DNA from: Streptococcus mitis bv. 2 str. SK95
Lineage (GTDB): Bacteria; Bacillota; Bacilli; Lactobacillales; Streptococcaceae
NCBI RefSeq assembly: GCF_000222705.1
Contig: NZ_AFUB01000053.1
Coordinates: forward strand, 1 to 64,000
Length of the DNA: 64,000 bases
Reading direction: 5' to 3'
Below the pieces are notes generated by a model that saw nothing but the letters and a program-made list of their open reading frames with translations, made no database searches and was not told where the DNA came from. A program made the translations under genes and the position numbers. Positions 29,537-37,364 of this stretch are shown here, one piece after another. Each line of letters opens with the position of its first letter. Positions within the stretch are counted from its first letter, which is position 1.

Positions 29537-30770
29537 GATTGCGTGGGAAATAACAAGTTTGTCTGAACTTGGTACATTTAGTAGAGGTAAATCGAAACAT
29601 AGACCTAGGAATGACGTAAAACTATTTGAAGGTGGCAAATACCCTTTAGTACAAACAGGTGATGTTAAAGCTGCAAATCTCTATATAACTAAAAATGATT
29701 CGTATTACAATGATTTTGGGTTAAAACAAAGTAAGTTATGGCCAGCTGGTACACTCTGTATCACTATAGCGGCTAATATTGCTGAAACAGCAATTTTATC
29801 ATATCCAATGTGTTTCCCAGATAGTATTGTGGGATTTAATGCAAATCCTGAAAAAAGTAGTGAATTATTTGTTTACTATTTCTTTGAATATATTAAGAAA
29901 GAAATTCAAAAATCTGCTAGTGGGAGTATCCAAGATAATATAAATATTGACTATTTATCAAAAATGAGAATCAAAGTTCCTGAAAAAGTATACCAGGATA
30001 AGATAGTTGATTTACTATCATCAATTGATAAAAAGATTCTTTTAAACAACCAAATCAACCAAGAGTTGGAATCCATGGCTAAGACCCTCTATGACTACTG
30101 GTTTGTGCAGTTTGATTTCCCAGACCAGAATGGCAAACCCTACAAATCAAGTGGCGGCAAGATGGTTTATCACCCAGAACTCAAACGCGAAATCCCAGAG
30201 GGGTGGGGAGTGGATTCTTTATGGAATATAGCGAATTTTTATAATGGACTAGCTATGCAAAAATATAGACCAGATACAAATGAGGATGATTACCTTCCTG
30301 TCATTAAAATTAGAGAAATGATGAATGGCTTCTCGAAGGATTCTGAAAAAGCGAGATTAGATATTCCGACAGAAGCAGTTGTAGAGAGTGGAGACATATT
30401 ATTTTCGTGGTCTGCAACATTAGAGGTTATAATCTGGGGGAAAGAAAGAGGAGCTTTAAATCAACATATTTTTAAAGTTACTTCGGACACTTATCCAAAA
30501 TCCTTCATCTACTTTGAATTGAAAAGCTATTTGAAGGTATTTAAAGCGATTGCTGAGTTGAGAAAAACAACTATGGGACATATTACTCAGGATCATTTAA
30601 AGCAGGCTAAAATTGTAGTTCCACCTATTGAAATTATTTCTAAAATAGATGCCCAACTACAACACATAATGTCACAAAAACAGATTTTAGAAAACCAAAA
30701 CCAAGAACTCACCCAATTGCGGGATTTGCTCTTGCCAATGCTGATGAATGGACAGGTGAAGGTGGAGTAG
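29529..30770 (+). CDS. hsdS: Type I restriction-modification specificity subunit HsdS
   Basis: Sets the bipartite DNA target. The 413-aa protein has two target recognition domains (about 1-150 and 215-370). They are separated by a conserved helical spacer (NNQINQELESMAKTLYDYWF) with a matching C-terminal helix (ENQNQELTQLRDLLLPMLMNG). Both recognition domains look AT-rich relative to the spacer, the usual sign of domain exchange. No second hsdS copy or recombinase is nearby, so no inversion switch is visible. The recognised sequence cannot be read from the protein. Confidence 0.93.
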   Translation: MSEIAWEITSLSELGTFSRGKSKHRPRNDVKLFEGGKYPLVQTGDVKAANLYITKNDSYYNDFGLKQSKLWPAGTLCITIAANIAETAILSYPMCFPDSIVGFNANPEKSSELFVYYFFEYIKKEIQKSASGSIQDNINIDYLSKMRIKVPEKVYQDKIVDLLSSIDKKILLNNQINQELESMAKTLYDYWFVQFDFPDQNGKPYKSSGGKMVYHPELKREIPEGWGVDSLWNIANFYNGLAMQKYRPDTNEDDYLPVIKIREMMNGFSKDSEKARLDIPTEAVVESGDILFSWSATLEVIIWGKERGALNQHIFKVTSDTYPKSFIYFELKSYLKVFKAIAELRKTTMGHITQDHLKQAKIVVPPIEIISKIDAQLQHIMSQKQILENQNQELTQLRDLLLPMLMNGQVKVE

Positions 30771-30786
30771 GGGAAAGAGGCATAAA

Positions 30787-31764
30787 TTGATTCCAATAAA
30801 TATTAATGATGAAAAAAACGGGTTGACTTCTTTTAGTCAACAACCAGATTTTGATGAATATGTTAAGATTTTTCTAATTAAAATTAAGAAAAATGAGATT
30901 TTTTTATATAAACAAGATGCTGATAAAAAAACTAAAGAAACTGTGATAAAATCAATTATTGAAAGTATGGGTCAATCTATTTTTAGTAATCGAGAAATAA
31001 AGCCATATGATCCGGTCGTAACGTATAAGAATGTACATGAGCAAGTAGAGGTGTCGAACTACGGAAATATTCAATCTGTAATTTCAAAATTTAATGATGA
31101 ACAACAACATCTACTTAGTTCGAGTAGTGAAACTGAAAAAACATTACACAATTATTTGGTTATCATAAAAAAGGATGATTTAATTAATCTTAAATTCATT
31201 GGTTCGTTTGTAAATGCATTTCAGTTAGAAAAAAAGTGGATTATTGGTAATTTTACGGATAATAAAATTAATCTACGTAATCAAAATAACCTATTTGGTT
31301 TGAATAAGAAGATTGATTTGATGATTGTCAATGATGATAAAATTTTAATCAATCAAGCTGAATCAAAATTTGATTCTATATTTGGAATGAATCAAAAATT
31401 TGCTGAGCAAGCAACAGAAATTCTAAATACTAATGCAAATATAAAAACTATATTTGAACAAGCTTCAATTAATTTTTTGAAAACAAAAGTGATCAATGGT
31501 AAAAGACTTGCTACGAGGTTAATTAAAATTGTTTCTGATACGAATCGTTTTACAGAAACAGTTAAACATATTGACAAAATACAAACTATAAAAAATGATT
31601 CTAATCATAAATTTTATAAAGCAATTGAAGGGGTTACGTTCAGTAATGGAAAGCTAAGTATTACTGATGAGAAAAATTGTGTTCAATTGATTAATGCTAT
31701 ATCAGATGCTCTTGTAACAGCTTATATTTCTGAAATTGAAACGGTTGAAGAAGGACGTATGTAA
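30787..31764 (+). CDS. KwaB-like DUF4868 protein (candidate Kiwa anti-phage component)
   Basis: A 325-aa soluble protein. It starts at TTG 30787, with GGGAAAGAGG seven bases upstream and no in-frame ATG until about residue 62. The central part resembles DUF4868: a segment near 180 (NNLFGLNKKIDLMIVNDDKI) leading into ESKFDSIFGMNQKFAEQATEIL. DUF4868 is the family of KwaB in the two-gene Kiwa defence system. The next gene, overlapping by one base, encodes a four-helix membrane protein like KwaA. Assignment is from pattern memory, not alignment. The gene is strongly AT-rich and sits directly behind hsdS, which fits acquisition into a defence island. Confidence 0.6.
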   Translation: MIPININDEKNGLTSFSQQPDFDEYVKIFLIKIKKNEIFLYKQDADKKTKETVIKSIIESMGQSIFSNREIKPYDPVVTYKNVHEQVEVSNYGNIQSVISKFNDEQQHLLSSSSETEKTLHNYLVIIKKDDLINLKFIGSFVNAFQLEKKWIIGNFTDNKINLRNQNNLFGLNKKIDLMIVNDDKILINQAESKFDSIFGMNQKFAEQATEILNTNANIKTIFEQASINFLKTKVINGKRLATRLIKIVSDTNRFTETVKHIDKIQTIKNDSNHKFYKAIEGVTFSNGKLSITDEKNCVQLINAISDALVTAYISEIETVEEGRM

Positions 31765-32339
31765 TGCAGCGAGATCTTTTTTCTAAGTGGACATTGTTCA
31801 TCACTTCATATTTGCCATTATATTTATGGCTTCTTTTGAGTAACATTAACTATTCAAAGTTTTCATTTGAAAGATTAGTAGCTTTTGATTTTGAACATAA
31901 ATTAATACGAACCGTTTTTGTTATTCTAATTTTTGTTTCAGTTGTCAAATTATGGAAATTATTTAAGTTTGACGGTAAGGAAAGTATCAAAATACCGAGA
32001 AAGATGGAAATATCACCGGAAAGTGATTCATTGATGAACTACATTGTTACGTATTTTACTCCGTTACTGTCTTTTGATATGAATAATACAACTAGTATTA
32101 TCATGAATTTATTGTTATTTCTTTTAATTGGATTAATGTATGTTGGTAGTAATGCAAGTTATCTAAATCCTGTTCTAGGAGTTTTCGGGTTTAAGATATT
32201 TGGAGTTACAGGTTTTCCGCACGCTCATCATATCATAACAAATCTCTCATTTGATGATATAGAAACCGTGAGAGAAACAGATGTAGAATTAACTAGTTAT
32301 AGATTAGGTGATGGAATTTATATTATAAAAAGAAAATAG
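31764..32339 (+). CDS. KwaA-like four-helix membrane protein (candidate Kiwa component)
   Basis: A 191-aa integral membrane protein with hydrophobic segments at about 9-26, 47-62, 113-128 and 132-150. The opening TLFITSYLPLYLWLLL, the middle NYIVTYFTPLLSFD and the NPVLGVFGFKIFGV segment resemble KwaA, the membrane partner of Kiwa. Its ATG overlaps the stop of the KwaB-like gene (TAATG), so the two are cotranslated. The order is reversed relative to the usual kwaA-kwaB. A generic membrane partner of a DUF4868 protein is the alternative. Confidence 0.55.
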   Translation: MQRDLFSKWTLFITSYLPLYLWLLLSNINYSKFSFERLVAFDFEHKLIRTVFVILIFVSVVKLWKLFKFDGKESIKIPRKMEISPESDSLMNYIVTYFTPLLSFDMNNTTSIIMNLLLFLLIGLMYVGSNASYLNPVLGVFGFKIFGVTGFPHAHHIITNLSFDDIETVRETDVELTSYRLGDGIYIIKRK

Positions 32340-32370
32340 GTAACATTGCTTATTATAAATTAACTATTAT

Positions 32371-32406
32371 GCCAGCCAAATCAACCTTTGGCTGGCTTTT
32401 ATTTTT
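32371..32406 (+). terminator. Terminator of the hsd/Kiwa-like operon
   Basis: Ten-base GC-rich stem GCCAGCCAAA / TTTGGCTGGC, loop TCAACC, then TTTTATTTTT. Confidence 0.93.
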
Positions 32407-32412
32407 CATTCA

Positions 32413-32450
32413 TGCTATAATTAAATTACCTAAAAGGTAATTTAATTATA
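32413..32450 (+). promoter_or_regulatory. Promoter and 35-bp palindromic operator of the higBA-like module
   Basis: The extended -10 TGCTATAAT (32413-32421) has its TATAAT inside a perfect inverted repeat: TATAATTAAATTACC, five bases, then GGTAATTTAATTATA. The palindrome covers the -10 and the expected transcription start, the classic position for autorepression by an HTH antitoxin. The toxin gene starts 13 bp later. Confidence 0.85.
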
Positions 32451-32463
32451 CAGAAAGGGACTT

Positions 32464-32802
32464 ATGAAGCTTATCTATACAAACAAAACTGTTGAAAAGC
32501 AGTGCACAGAGCTGAGACAGGCGAAAAAGGATTTTTCGGATAAGGTTGCTGTAAAGTTGCATTTCTTGATCAACTTTTTGGAAGCGGCAGATTCTTTGGC
32601 TAGTGTGACAGCTTTTCCTAAATACCACTTTCACCAACTCAAGGGAAAGAGACAAGGTCAGTTTGCTTTGGATATAGATGGTCGAAGGGGTTCCTATCGG
32701 TTGATTGTGGGTTTTCGAGAAAAGGATCTAGAAAAGGTATTTTCCAGTCCCATTGAAATCGAAATCCTAAAAATAGAGGAGGTCAGCAATCACTATGACT
32801 AA
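32464..32802 (+). CDS. HigB-type (RelE superfamily) toxin
   Basis: A 112-aa member of the RelE/HigB plasmid-maintenance killer family. Marks are the N-terminal MKLIYTNKTVEKQCTEL, the FHQLKGKRQGQFALDIDG segment and SYRLIVGF strand, with conserved basic residues suited to ribosome-dependent mRNA cleavage. AGAAAGGGA ribosome binding site. It overlaps the antitoxin by 8 bp, toxin first as in higBA modules. The predicted stop of translation is inferred from the family. Confidence 0.85.
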   Translation: MKLIYTNKTVEKQCTELRQAKKDFSDKVAVKLHFLINFLEAADSLASVTAFPKYHFHQLKGKRQGQFALDIDGRRGSYRLIVGFREKDLEKVFSSPIEIEILKIEEVSNHYD

Positions 32803-33880
32803 TAAAATTGTTGAATACAAAGACCTGATTGCTTTTCATCCAGGTCAGTATGTTGAAGAGTTGATTGAAGATTATAACGTAACGCAGAAAGAATTTGCGG
32901 AGCGTTTGGGGGTTTCAGCAAAGACAGTCAGCAAGCTCGTCAATGCGGAGGAGTCTATCAGTAAAGAAACGGCTCATAAGTTAGCTAAGCTGAGTGGAGT
33001 TTCTATGCAAACCTGGCTCAATCTTCAAAATACTTATGATGTAAAAGTTGCAGAGATTGTAGAACAAAAAGAGCTAGAAGAAAGTAGCGAGAAAGAAATC
33101 TGTGAGCTGATTGATTTCAAGTATTTTAAGGAAAAAGGCTACGTTCCAGACAAACGCTATAGTTTGAAGGAAAAGATTGTCGAGCTTCGCAAGATTCTCG
33201 GTGTGGCAAATTTAGAAAATCTTACATCTTTTAACCATCTAGTCAGCTATCGGAATACGCGTGAGTTTACGACTAAAAGTATCGTGAACTCCAATATCAT
33301 GTTGGAGTTGGCGTCTAAAAAAGCGCGTGATGTAACAACTACCAAGCTCAATCGTAGAAAGCTAGAAAGAAGCTTACCTGCTTTGAGAGAGTTGACCAGA
33401 CAGGACCCAGAAATCTTTCCACAGCGCTTGTACGATATCTTATTAGACTGTGGTGTTGTCCTAGTCGGTCTACCCGCGCTACCAAATGCCAATTTGAATG
33501 GAGCGACTAAAAAATTCAGTAATGGTAGTGCCTTGCTTTTACTTACGGATAGAAACAAAGCATCCGATATTTTCTGGTTCTCACTTTTTCATGAAATAGG
33601 ACATATTTTACAGAACGATTTTTCATCAGATGATGGAAATAGCGAATCCTACCGACGTTCTGAGGAAGAGGCTGACCAGTTTGCAAAAAATTTCTTGATT
33701 AGACCGGAAGACTATCAAGCTTTTGTGGAAAAAGGAAATTTTGATAAGATGGATATCATACGTTTTGCTGAGGAGATAGATATTCATCCTAGCGTCGTTT
33801 TAGGCAGACTACAAAATGAGGGCATTCTCAGTTTTGACCGTTTCAGAGAACTAAAAGAAAATTATTACTTTGTTTCTTGA
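32795..33880 (+). CDS. HigA-type antitoxin fused to an ImmA/IrrE metallopeptidase domain
   Basis: A 361-aa two-domain protein. The N-terminal XRE helix-turn-helix (VTQKEFAERLGVSAKTVSKL, about 29-60) is of the HigA type. The C-terminal part carries a zinc peptidase motif, SLFHEIGHILQNDF (HExxH about 265), with a downstream SEEEADQFAKNFL glutamate, as in ImmA/IrrE proteins. It probably neutralises HigB and represses the shared promoter through the palindrome. The peptidase target, possibly a repressor or the antitoxin itself, is unknown. Confidence 0.85.
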   Translation: MTNKIVEYKDLIAFHPGQYVEELIEDYNVTQKEFAERLGVSAKTVSKLVNAEESISKETAHKLAKLSGVSMQTWLNLQNTYDVKVAEIVEQKELEESSEKEICELIDFKYFKEKGYVPDKRYSLKEKIVELRKILGVANLENLTSFNHLVSYRNTREFTTKSIVNSNIMLELASKKARDVTTTKLNRRKLERSLPALRELTRQDPEIFPQRLYDILLDCGVVLVGLPALPNANLNGATKKFSNGSALLLLTDRNKASDIFWFSLFHEIGHILQNDFSSDDGNSESYRRSEEEADQFAKNFLIRPEDYQAFVEKGNFDKMDIIRFAEEIDIHPSVVLGRLQNEGILSFDRFRELKENYYFVS

Positions 33881-33943
33881 AACTATGGAAATTTGTAGAA
33901 GATGAAAAAGTTCCATACAGTTAGTAATTATTATTTCTTTTTT

Positions 33944-33976
33944 CGCTCATATTCCGCTCATGATTCGCTCATTTTT
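33944..33976. repeat. Three 11-bp direct repeats of CGCTCAT
   Basis: CGCTCAT starts at 33944, 33955 and 33966, so the copies are spaced exactly 11 bp, about one helical turn. They lie 60-90 bp upstream of the DUF1722 gene. A further GTTTCCA/TGGAAAC inverted repeat (33990-34010) sits between them and the start. This looks like a regulator-binding array. Confidence 0.5.
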
Positions 33977-34031
33977 AAGATTTAACTTTGTTTCCATATT
34001 CCCTGGAAACTGATAGAAAGCAAGGAGAAAG

Positions 34032-34436
34032 ATGGAACAAACTAATCAAAAATCCCAGTGTCAGCAACTCTGGACTAGAAACAAATACCTCGTTTTGAGC
34101 CATTCCAGCAATATTTACAATGAGATTCGCCAGTATCTCAAGAATGAAGAGGTAGAGGTCAGCCATGTTCAAGAACTGATTGACCGTGCCTGTCAAATCC
34201 CTGAGCATAGGGGTCAGGTTTGCAATGCCTTTCAGCATGTTTGGGGTTATTTCAAAAAGAAAGCGACAGATGCTGAGCGTAAGGACTATATGCTCTTGCT
34301 TGATCGCTACCGCTTTGGTCAGGCTTCTAAGGAAGACTTGATTTCTAAGACTCGAGACTTGCTGGAACGCTATCCCAATACCTACTTGCAACATTCGACT
34401 TTACTGAAAGGAGACTCCCATGAGACTTTGGCATGA
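34032..34436 (+). CDS. DUF1722 (YbgA-type) protein
   Basis: A 134-aa protein with the DUF1722 pattern: WTRNKYLVLSHSSNIYNEI near the N-terminus, then NAFQHVWGYFKKKATDAERK and LLERYPNTYLQHSTLL. Good AAGGAG ribosome binding site. It overlaps the pyrimidine-dimer glycosylase gene by 17 bp, so the two are coupled. In Escherichia coli the DUF1722 gene ybgA is cotranscribed with DNA photolyase, so both genomes place this domain next to a UV-damage enzyme. The molecular function is unknown. Confidence 0.8.
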   Translation: MEQTNQKSQCQQLWTRNKYLVLSHSSNIYNEIRQYLKNEEVEVSHVQELIDRACQIPEHRGQVCNAFQHVWGYFKKKATDAERKDYMLLLDRYRFGQASKEDLISKTRDLLERYPNTYLQHSTLLKGDSHETLA

Positions 34437-34782
34437 GGCTTTGATTTCACAACTTCCCCGTCCTCAGCTCCTAGGGCAACACCGAGAGTGTTGTGCTTTG
34501 CGTGGCAATGGCTGGGGTAGAAAGCATGCGACGGTGAACTATGTCTTTACCCACTCGCCCTATCGTCTCTATGCCTATCATCGCTTGATCATGAAGGAGA
34601 TGGCTGACCGTGGCTATAATGTCAGTCCAGAATGGTTGGACAAGAACTACCGTGGCAAGACCTGCCCTCCTTATCAAGACTTGACTGAGGAGAAGCTAGG
34701 CAATTCTATCTACAGTGAGCATGACGCAGGATACTATGAGGAGTGTTTAGATAATCTCCGAGAGAAGGGGATTGAGTTATAG
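34420..34782 (+). CDS. Pyrimidine-dimer DNA glycosylase (T4 endonuclease V-like family)
   Basis: A 120-aa protein beginning MRLWHEALISQLPRPQLLGQ, then HRECCALRG and YAYHRLIMKEMADRGYNV, the pattern of the pyrimidine-dimer excision family related to phage T4 DenV. Members cut the glycosidic bond at UV-induced dimers and nick the backbone. Overlap with the DUF1722 gene suggests a joint repair function. The assignment is by sequence pattern only. Confidence 0.75.
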   Translation: MRLWHEALISQLPRPQLLGQHRECCALRGNGWGRKHATVNYVFTHSPYRLYAYHRLIMKEMADRGYNVSPEWLDKNYRGKTCPPYQDLTEEKLGNSIYSEHDAGYYEECLDNLREKGIEL

Positions 34783-34882
34783 TCTTTTTTAATACTAAGT
34801 CATAGTCACTTATAAGAAACATAAATAGCTCGTTTGAGCATTCTAACTAAAATATAGCTATAAAACAAGCTATACAAAGGAT

Positions 34883-34913
34883 TTGAGACATTTGTTTCAA
34901 GTCTTTTTCTTTT
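34883..34913 (+). terminator. Probable terminator of DUF1722/glycosylase operon
   Basis: TTGAGACA / TGTTTCAA stem (one G-T pair) followed by a T-rich run. It lies 100 bp after the glycosylase stop. Confidence 0.5.
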
Positions 34914-34925
34914 GACCAAAAGAGT

Positions 34926-34946
34926 GATATAGTTTCAAACTATATC
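34926..34946. promoter_or_regulatory. MET-box (MtaR/MetR operator) of metE-metF
   Basis: Perfect 21-bp palindrome GATATAGTTT-C-AAACTATATC. Its core matches the streptococcal MET-box TATAGTTTnAAACTATA. Its centre is about 66 bp upstream of the predicted transcription start, the usual activator position of LysR-type regulators. A partial second copy (ATAGTTTCAA) occurs near 34995. Confidence 0.85.
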
Positions 34947-34966
34947 AAAGCCTAATTATTTACAAT

Positions 34967-34995
34967 TATACAGACAGTTTCTTTTCTGTTAAGAT
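34967..34995 (+). promoter_or_regulatory. Promoter of metE
   Basis: TATACA, 17-bp spacer, TAAGAT, with TG one base before the -10. Weak hexamers fit an activator-dependent promoter. Confidence 0.55.
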
Positions 34996-35026
34996 AGTTT
35001 CAACAACAAATTTTGGAGGACACATC

Positions 35027-37276
35027 ATGTCAACTACGATCATCGGTTTCCCTCGTTTGAGTGAATTCCGCGAATTAAAATTTACAACTGAAAAATACTT
35101 TAGAAAAGAAATCTCAGAAGAAGGACTCCTTGCCGCAGCAAAAGAATTGCGCGCAAAACACTGGAATATTGTCAAAGAAAAAGGCATCACTGAAATCCCA
35201 TCAAATGACTTTTCTCACTATGACAACTTCCTAGATGCAGCCTTCCTCTTTAACGTGGTGCCAGCTTCTGTTCAAAACTTGGAATTATCAGAACTTGAAC
35301 GCTACTTTGCTTTGGCTCGTGGTTACCAAGGGGAAAAAGGGGATGTTCGTGCCCTTCCGATGAAGAAATGGTTCAACACCAACTACCACTACATCGTACC
35401 TAAATTTGAAAAAGACACTCAAGTCAAACTTGCAGGTCACAAGATCTTTGACGAATTCCAAGAAGCAAAAGAACTTGGATTGAACACTCGTCCTGTTCTT
35501 GTAGGTCCATTCACTTTCCTTCAATTATCAGACTTTGAAGAAGGCGTGAAAGCAGAAGACTTCGTAGACAGCTTTGTCGCTGCCTACCAAGAAGTTTTTG
35601 CAAAATTGGCTGAACTTGGTGCAACTCGCATCCAACTCGACGAAGCTGCTCTTGTAAAAGATTTGACAGCTGAAGAAAAAGCTCTCTTCTTGAACCTCTA
35701 CAAGAAACTCTTGGCTGATAAAAAAGGTCTTGAAGTTTTGCTTCAAACTTACTTTGGTGATGTTCGTGACGTCTACTCTGACCTTGTGAACTTGCCAGTA
35801 GATGCCATTGGTTTGGACTTCGTTGAAGGTAAGAAAACTCTTGAATTGGTCAAAGGTGGTTTCCCAGCTGACAAGACTCTCTATGCAGGTATCGTCAATG
35901 GTAAAAACATCTGGCGCAACAACTACGAAAAGAGCTTAGCTGTTCTTGAGCAAATCCCAGCTGAAAACATCGTTTTGACAAGCTCATGCTCACTTCTTCA
36001 TGTGCCATTTACAACAGCTAACGAAGAATTTGAACCAGCTATCTTGAACCACTTTGCCTTTGCGGTTGAAAAATTGGAAGAACTTCGTGACTTGGATGCT
36101 ATCCGCAATGGTCAAGGAGCAGAAGCTCTTGCAGCTAACAAAGAACTCTTTGCGACTGAACGTGTGGGTGAAAATGCAGAACTTCGTGCGCGCATTGCAG
36201 GATTGACAGACGCTGACTACACTCGTTTGCCTGCCTTTGCTGAACGTGAAGCTATCCAAGAAGAAGCTTTCAAACTTCCAGCTCTTCCAACAACAACTAT
36301 CGGTTCATTCCCTCAAACTAAGGAAGTCCGTGCCAAACGTTTGGCCTTCCGTAAGGGTGAATTGTCACAAGAAGAATACGATGCCTTCCTTGCTGAAACT
36401 ATCGACGAATGGATCAAATGGCAAGAAGAAGTTGGATTTGACGTGCTTGTACATGGTGAGTTCGAGCGTAACGACATGGTTGAGTACTTCGGTCAAAACT
36501 TGTCAGGTTATCTCTTCTCTAAGAATGGTTGGGTACAATCATACGGTATGCGTGGGGTGAAACCACCAATCATCTGGGGTGATGTTACTCGTCTCAACCC
36601 AATCACTGTCAAATGGTCTAGCTACGCACAAAGTCGTACTGACAAACCTGTTAAGGGTATGTTGACTGGACCGGTTACCATCCTCAACTGGTCATTCCCA
36701 CGTGAAGACATCTCTATCAAGGACTCAACTCTTCAAATCGCTCTTGCCATCAAGGATGAAGTTCTTGACCTTGAAGCTGCAGGTGTGAAAATCATTCAAA
36801 TCGACGAGGCTGCTCTTCGTGAGAAATTGCCACTCCGTCGTAGCGACTGGTACGAAGATTACCTTGACTGGGCAATTCCTGCCTTCCGCTTGGTACACTC
36901 AACAGTAGCGCCAGATACGCAAATCCACACACATATGTGTTACTCAGAATTTACAGATATCATCCCAGCTATCGACAACATGGATGCGGACGTTATTTCC
37001 TTTGAAGCAAGCCGTTCAAACCTTGAAATCTTGGACGAACTCAAAGCGAAAAACTTCCAAACAGAAGTGGGACCTGGGGTTTACGATATCCACTCACCTC
37101 GTGTGCCGAACGAAGGCGAAATCGACCACACCATCGAAGCCATCCTTGCTAAAGTACCAAGCAAGAAAGTTTGGATCAACCCTGACTGTGGTTTGAAAAC
37201 ACGTGGTATCCCAGAAACAAAAGCAAGCTTGATTCGCCTTGTCGAAGCAGCTAAGGCTGCGCGTGAGAAATTGTAA
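35027..37276 (+). CDS. metE: Cobalamin-independent methionine synthase
   Basis: Transfers a methyl group from 5-methyltetrahydropteroyl-glutamate to homocysteine. The 749-aa duplicated-barrel protein has the N-terminal [14 protein letters not shown], the central [17 protein letters not shown], and zinc-site and substrate motifs in the C-terminal half ([34 protein letters not shown]). GGAGG precedes the ATG. Codon use is clearly optimised, suggesting high expression when induced. metF follows after 88 bp. Confidence 0.97.
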   Translation: MSTTIIGFPRLSEFRELKFTTEKYFRKEISEEGLLAAAKELRAKHWNIVKEKGITEIPSNDFSHYDNFLDAAFLFNVVPASVQNLELSELERYFALARGYQGEKGDVRALPMKKWFNTNYHYIVPKFEKDTQVKLAGHKIFDEFQEAKELGLNTRPVLVGPFTFLQLSDFEEGVKAEDFVDSFVAAYQEVFAKLAELGATRIQLDEAALVKDLTAEEKALFLNLYKKLLADKKGLEVLLQTYFGDVRDVYSDLVNLPVDAIGLDFVEGKKTLELVKGGFPADKTLYAGIVNGKNIWRNNYEKSLAVLEQIPAENIVLTSSCSLLHVPFTTANEEFEPAILNHFAFAVEKLEELRDLDAIRNGQGAEALAANKELFATERVGENAELRARIAGLTDADYTRLPAFAEREAIQEEAFKLPALPTTTIGSFPQTKEVRAKRLAFRKGELSQEEYDAFLAETIDEWIKWQEEVGFDVLVHGEFERNDMVEYFGQNLSGYLFSKNGWVQSYGMRGVKPPIIWGDVTRLNPITVKWSSYAQSRTDKPVKGMLTGPVTILNWSFPREDISIKDSTLQIALAIKDEVLDLEAAGVKIIQIDEAALREKLPLRRSDWYEDYLDWAIPAFRLVHSTVAPDTQIHTHMCYSEFTDIIPAIDNMDADVISFEASRSNLEILDELKAKNFQTEVGPGVYDIHSPRVPNEGEIDHTIEAILAKVPSKKVWINPDCGLKTRGIPETKASLIRLVEAAKAAREKL

Positions 37277-37364
37277 GATAAGATTTCTCTCTTGACCCTG
37301 ACTGATCAAGGAACAGCTTGGTCCTAGCTGGCTCAGCAATCATGAAATCAAAAAGAAAAGGATA

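Noticed and set aside
29529-30770. Phase-variable hsdS by inversion
   Set aside because: No second hsdS, no inverted copies of recognition domains and no recombinase gene were found in the window.
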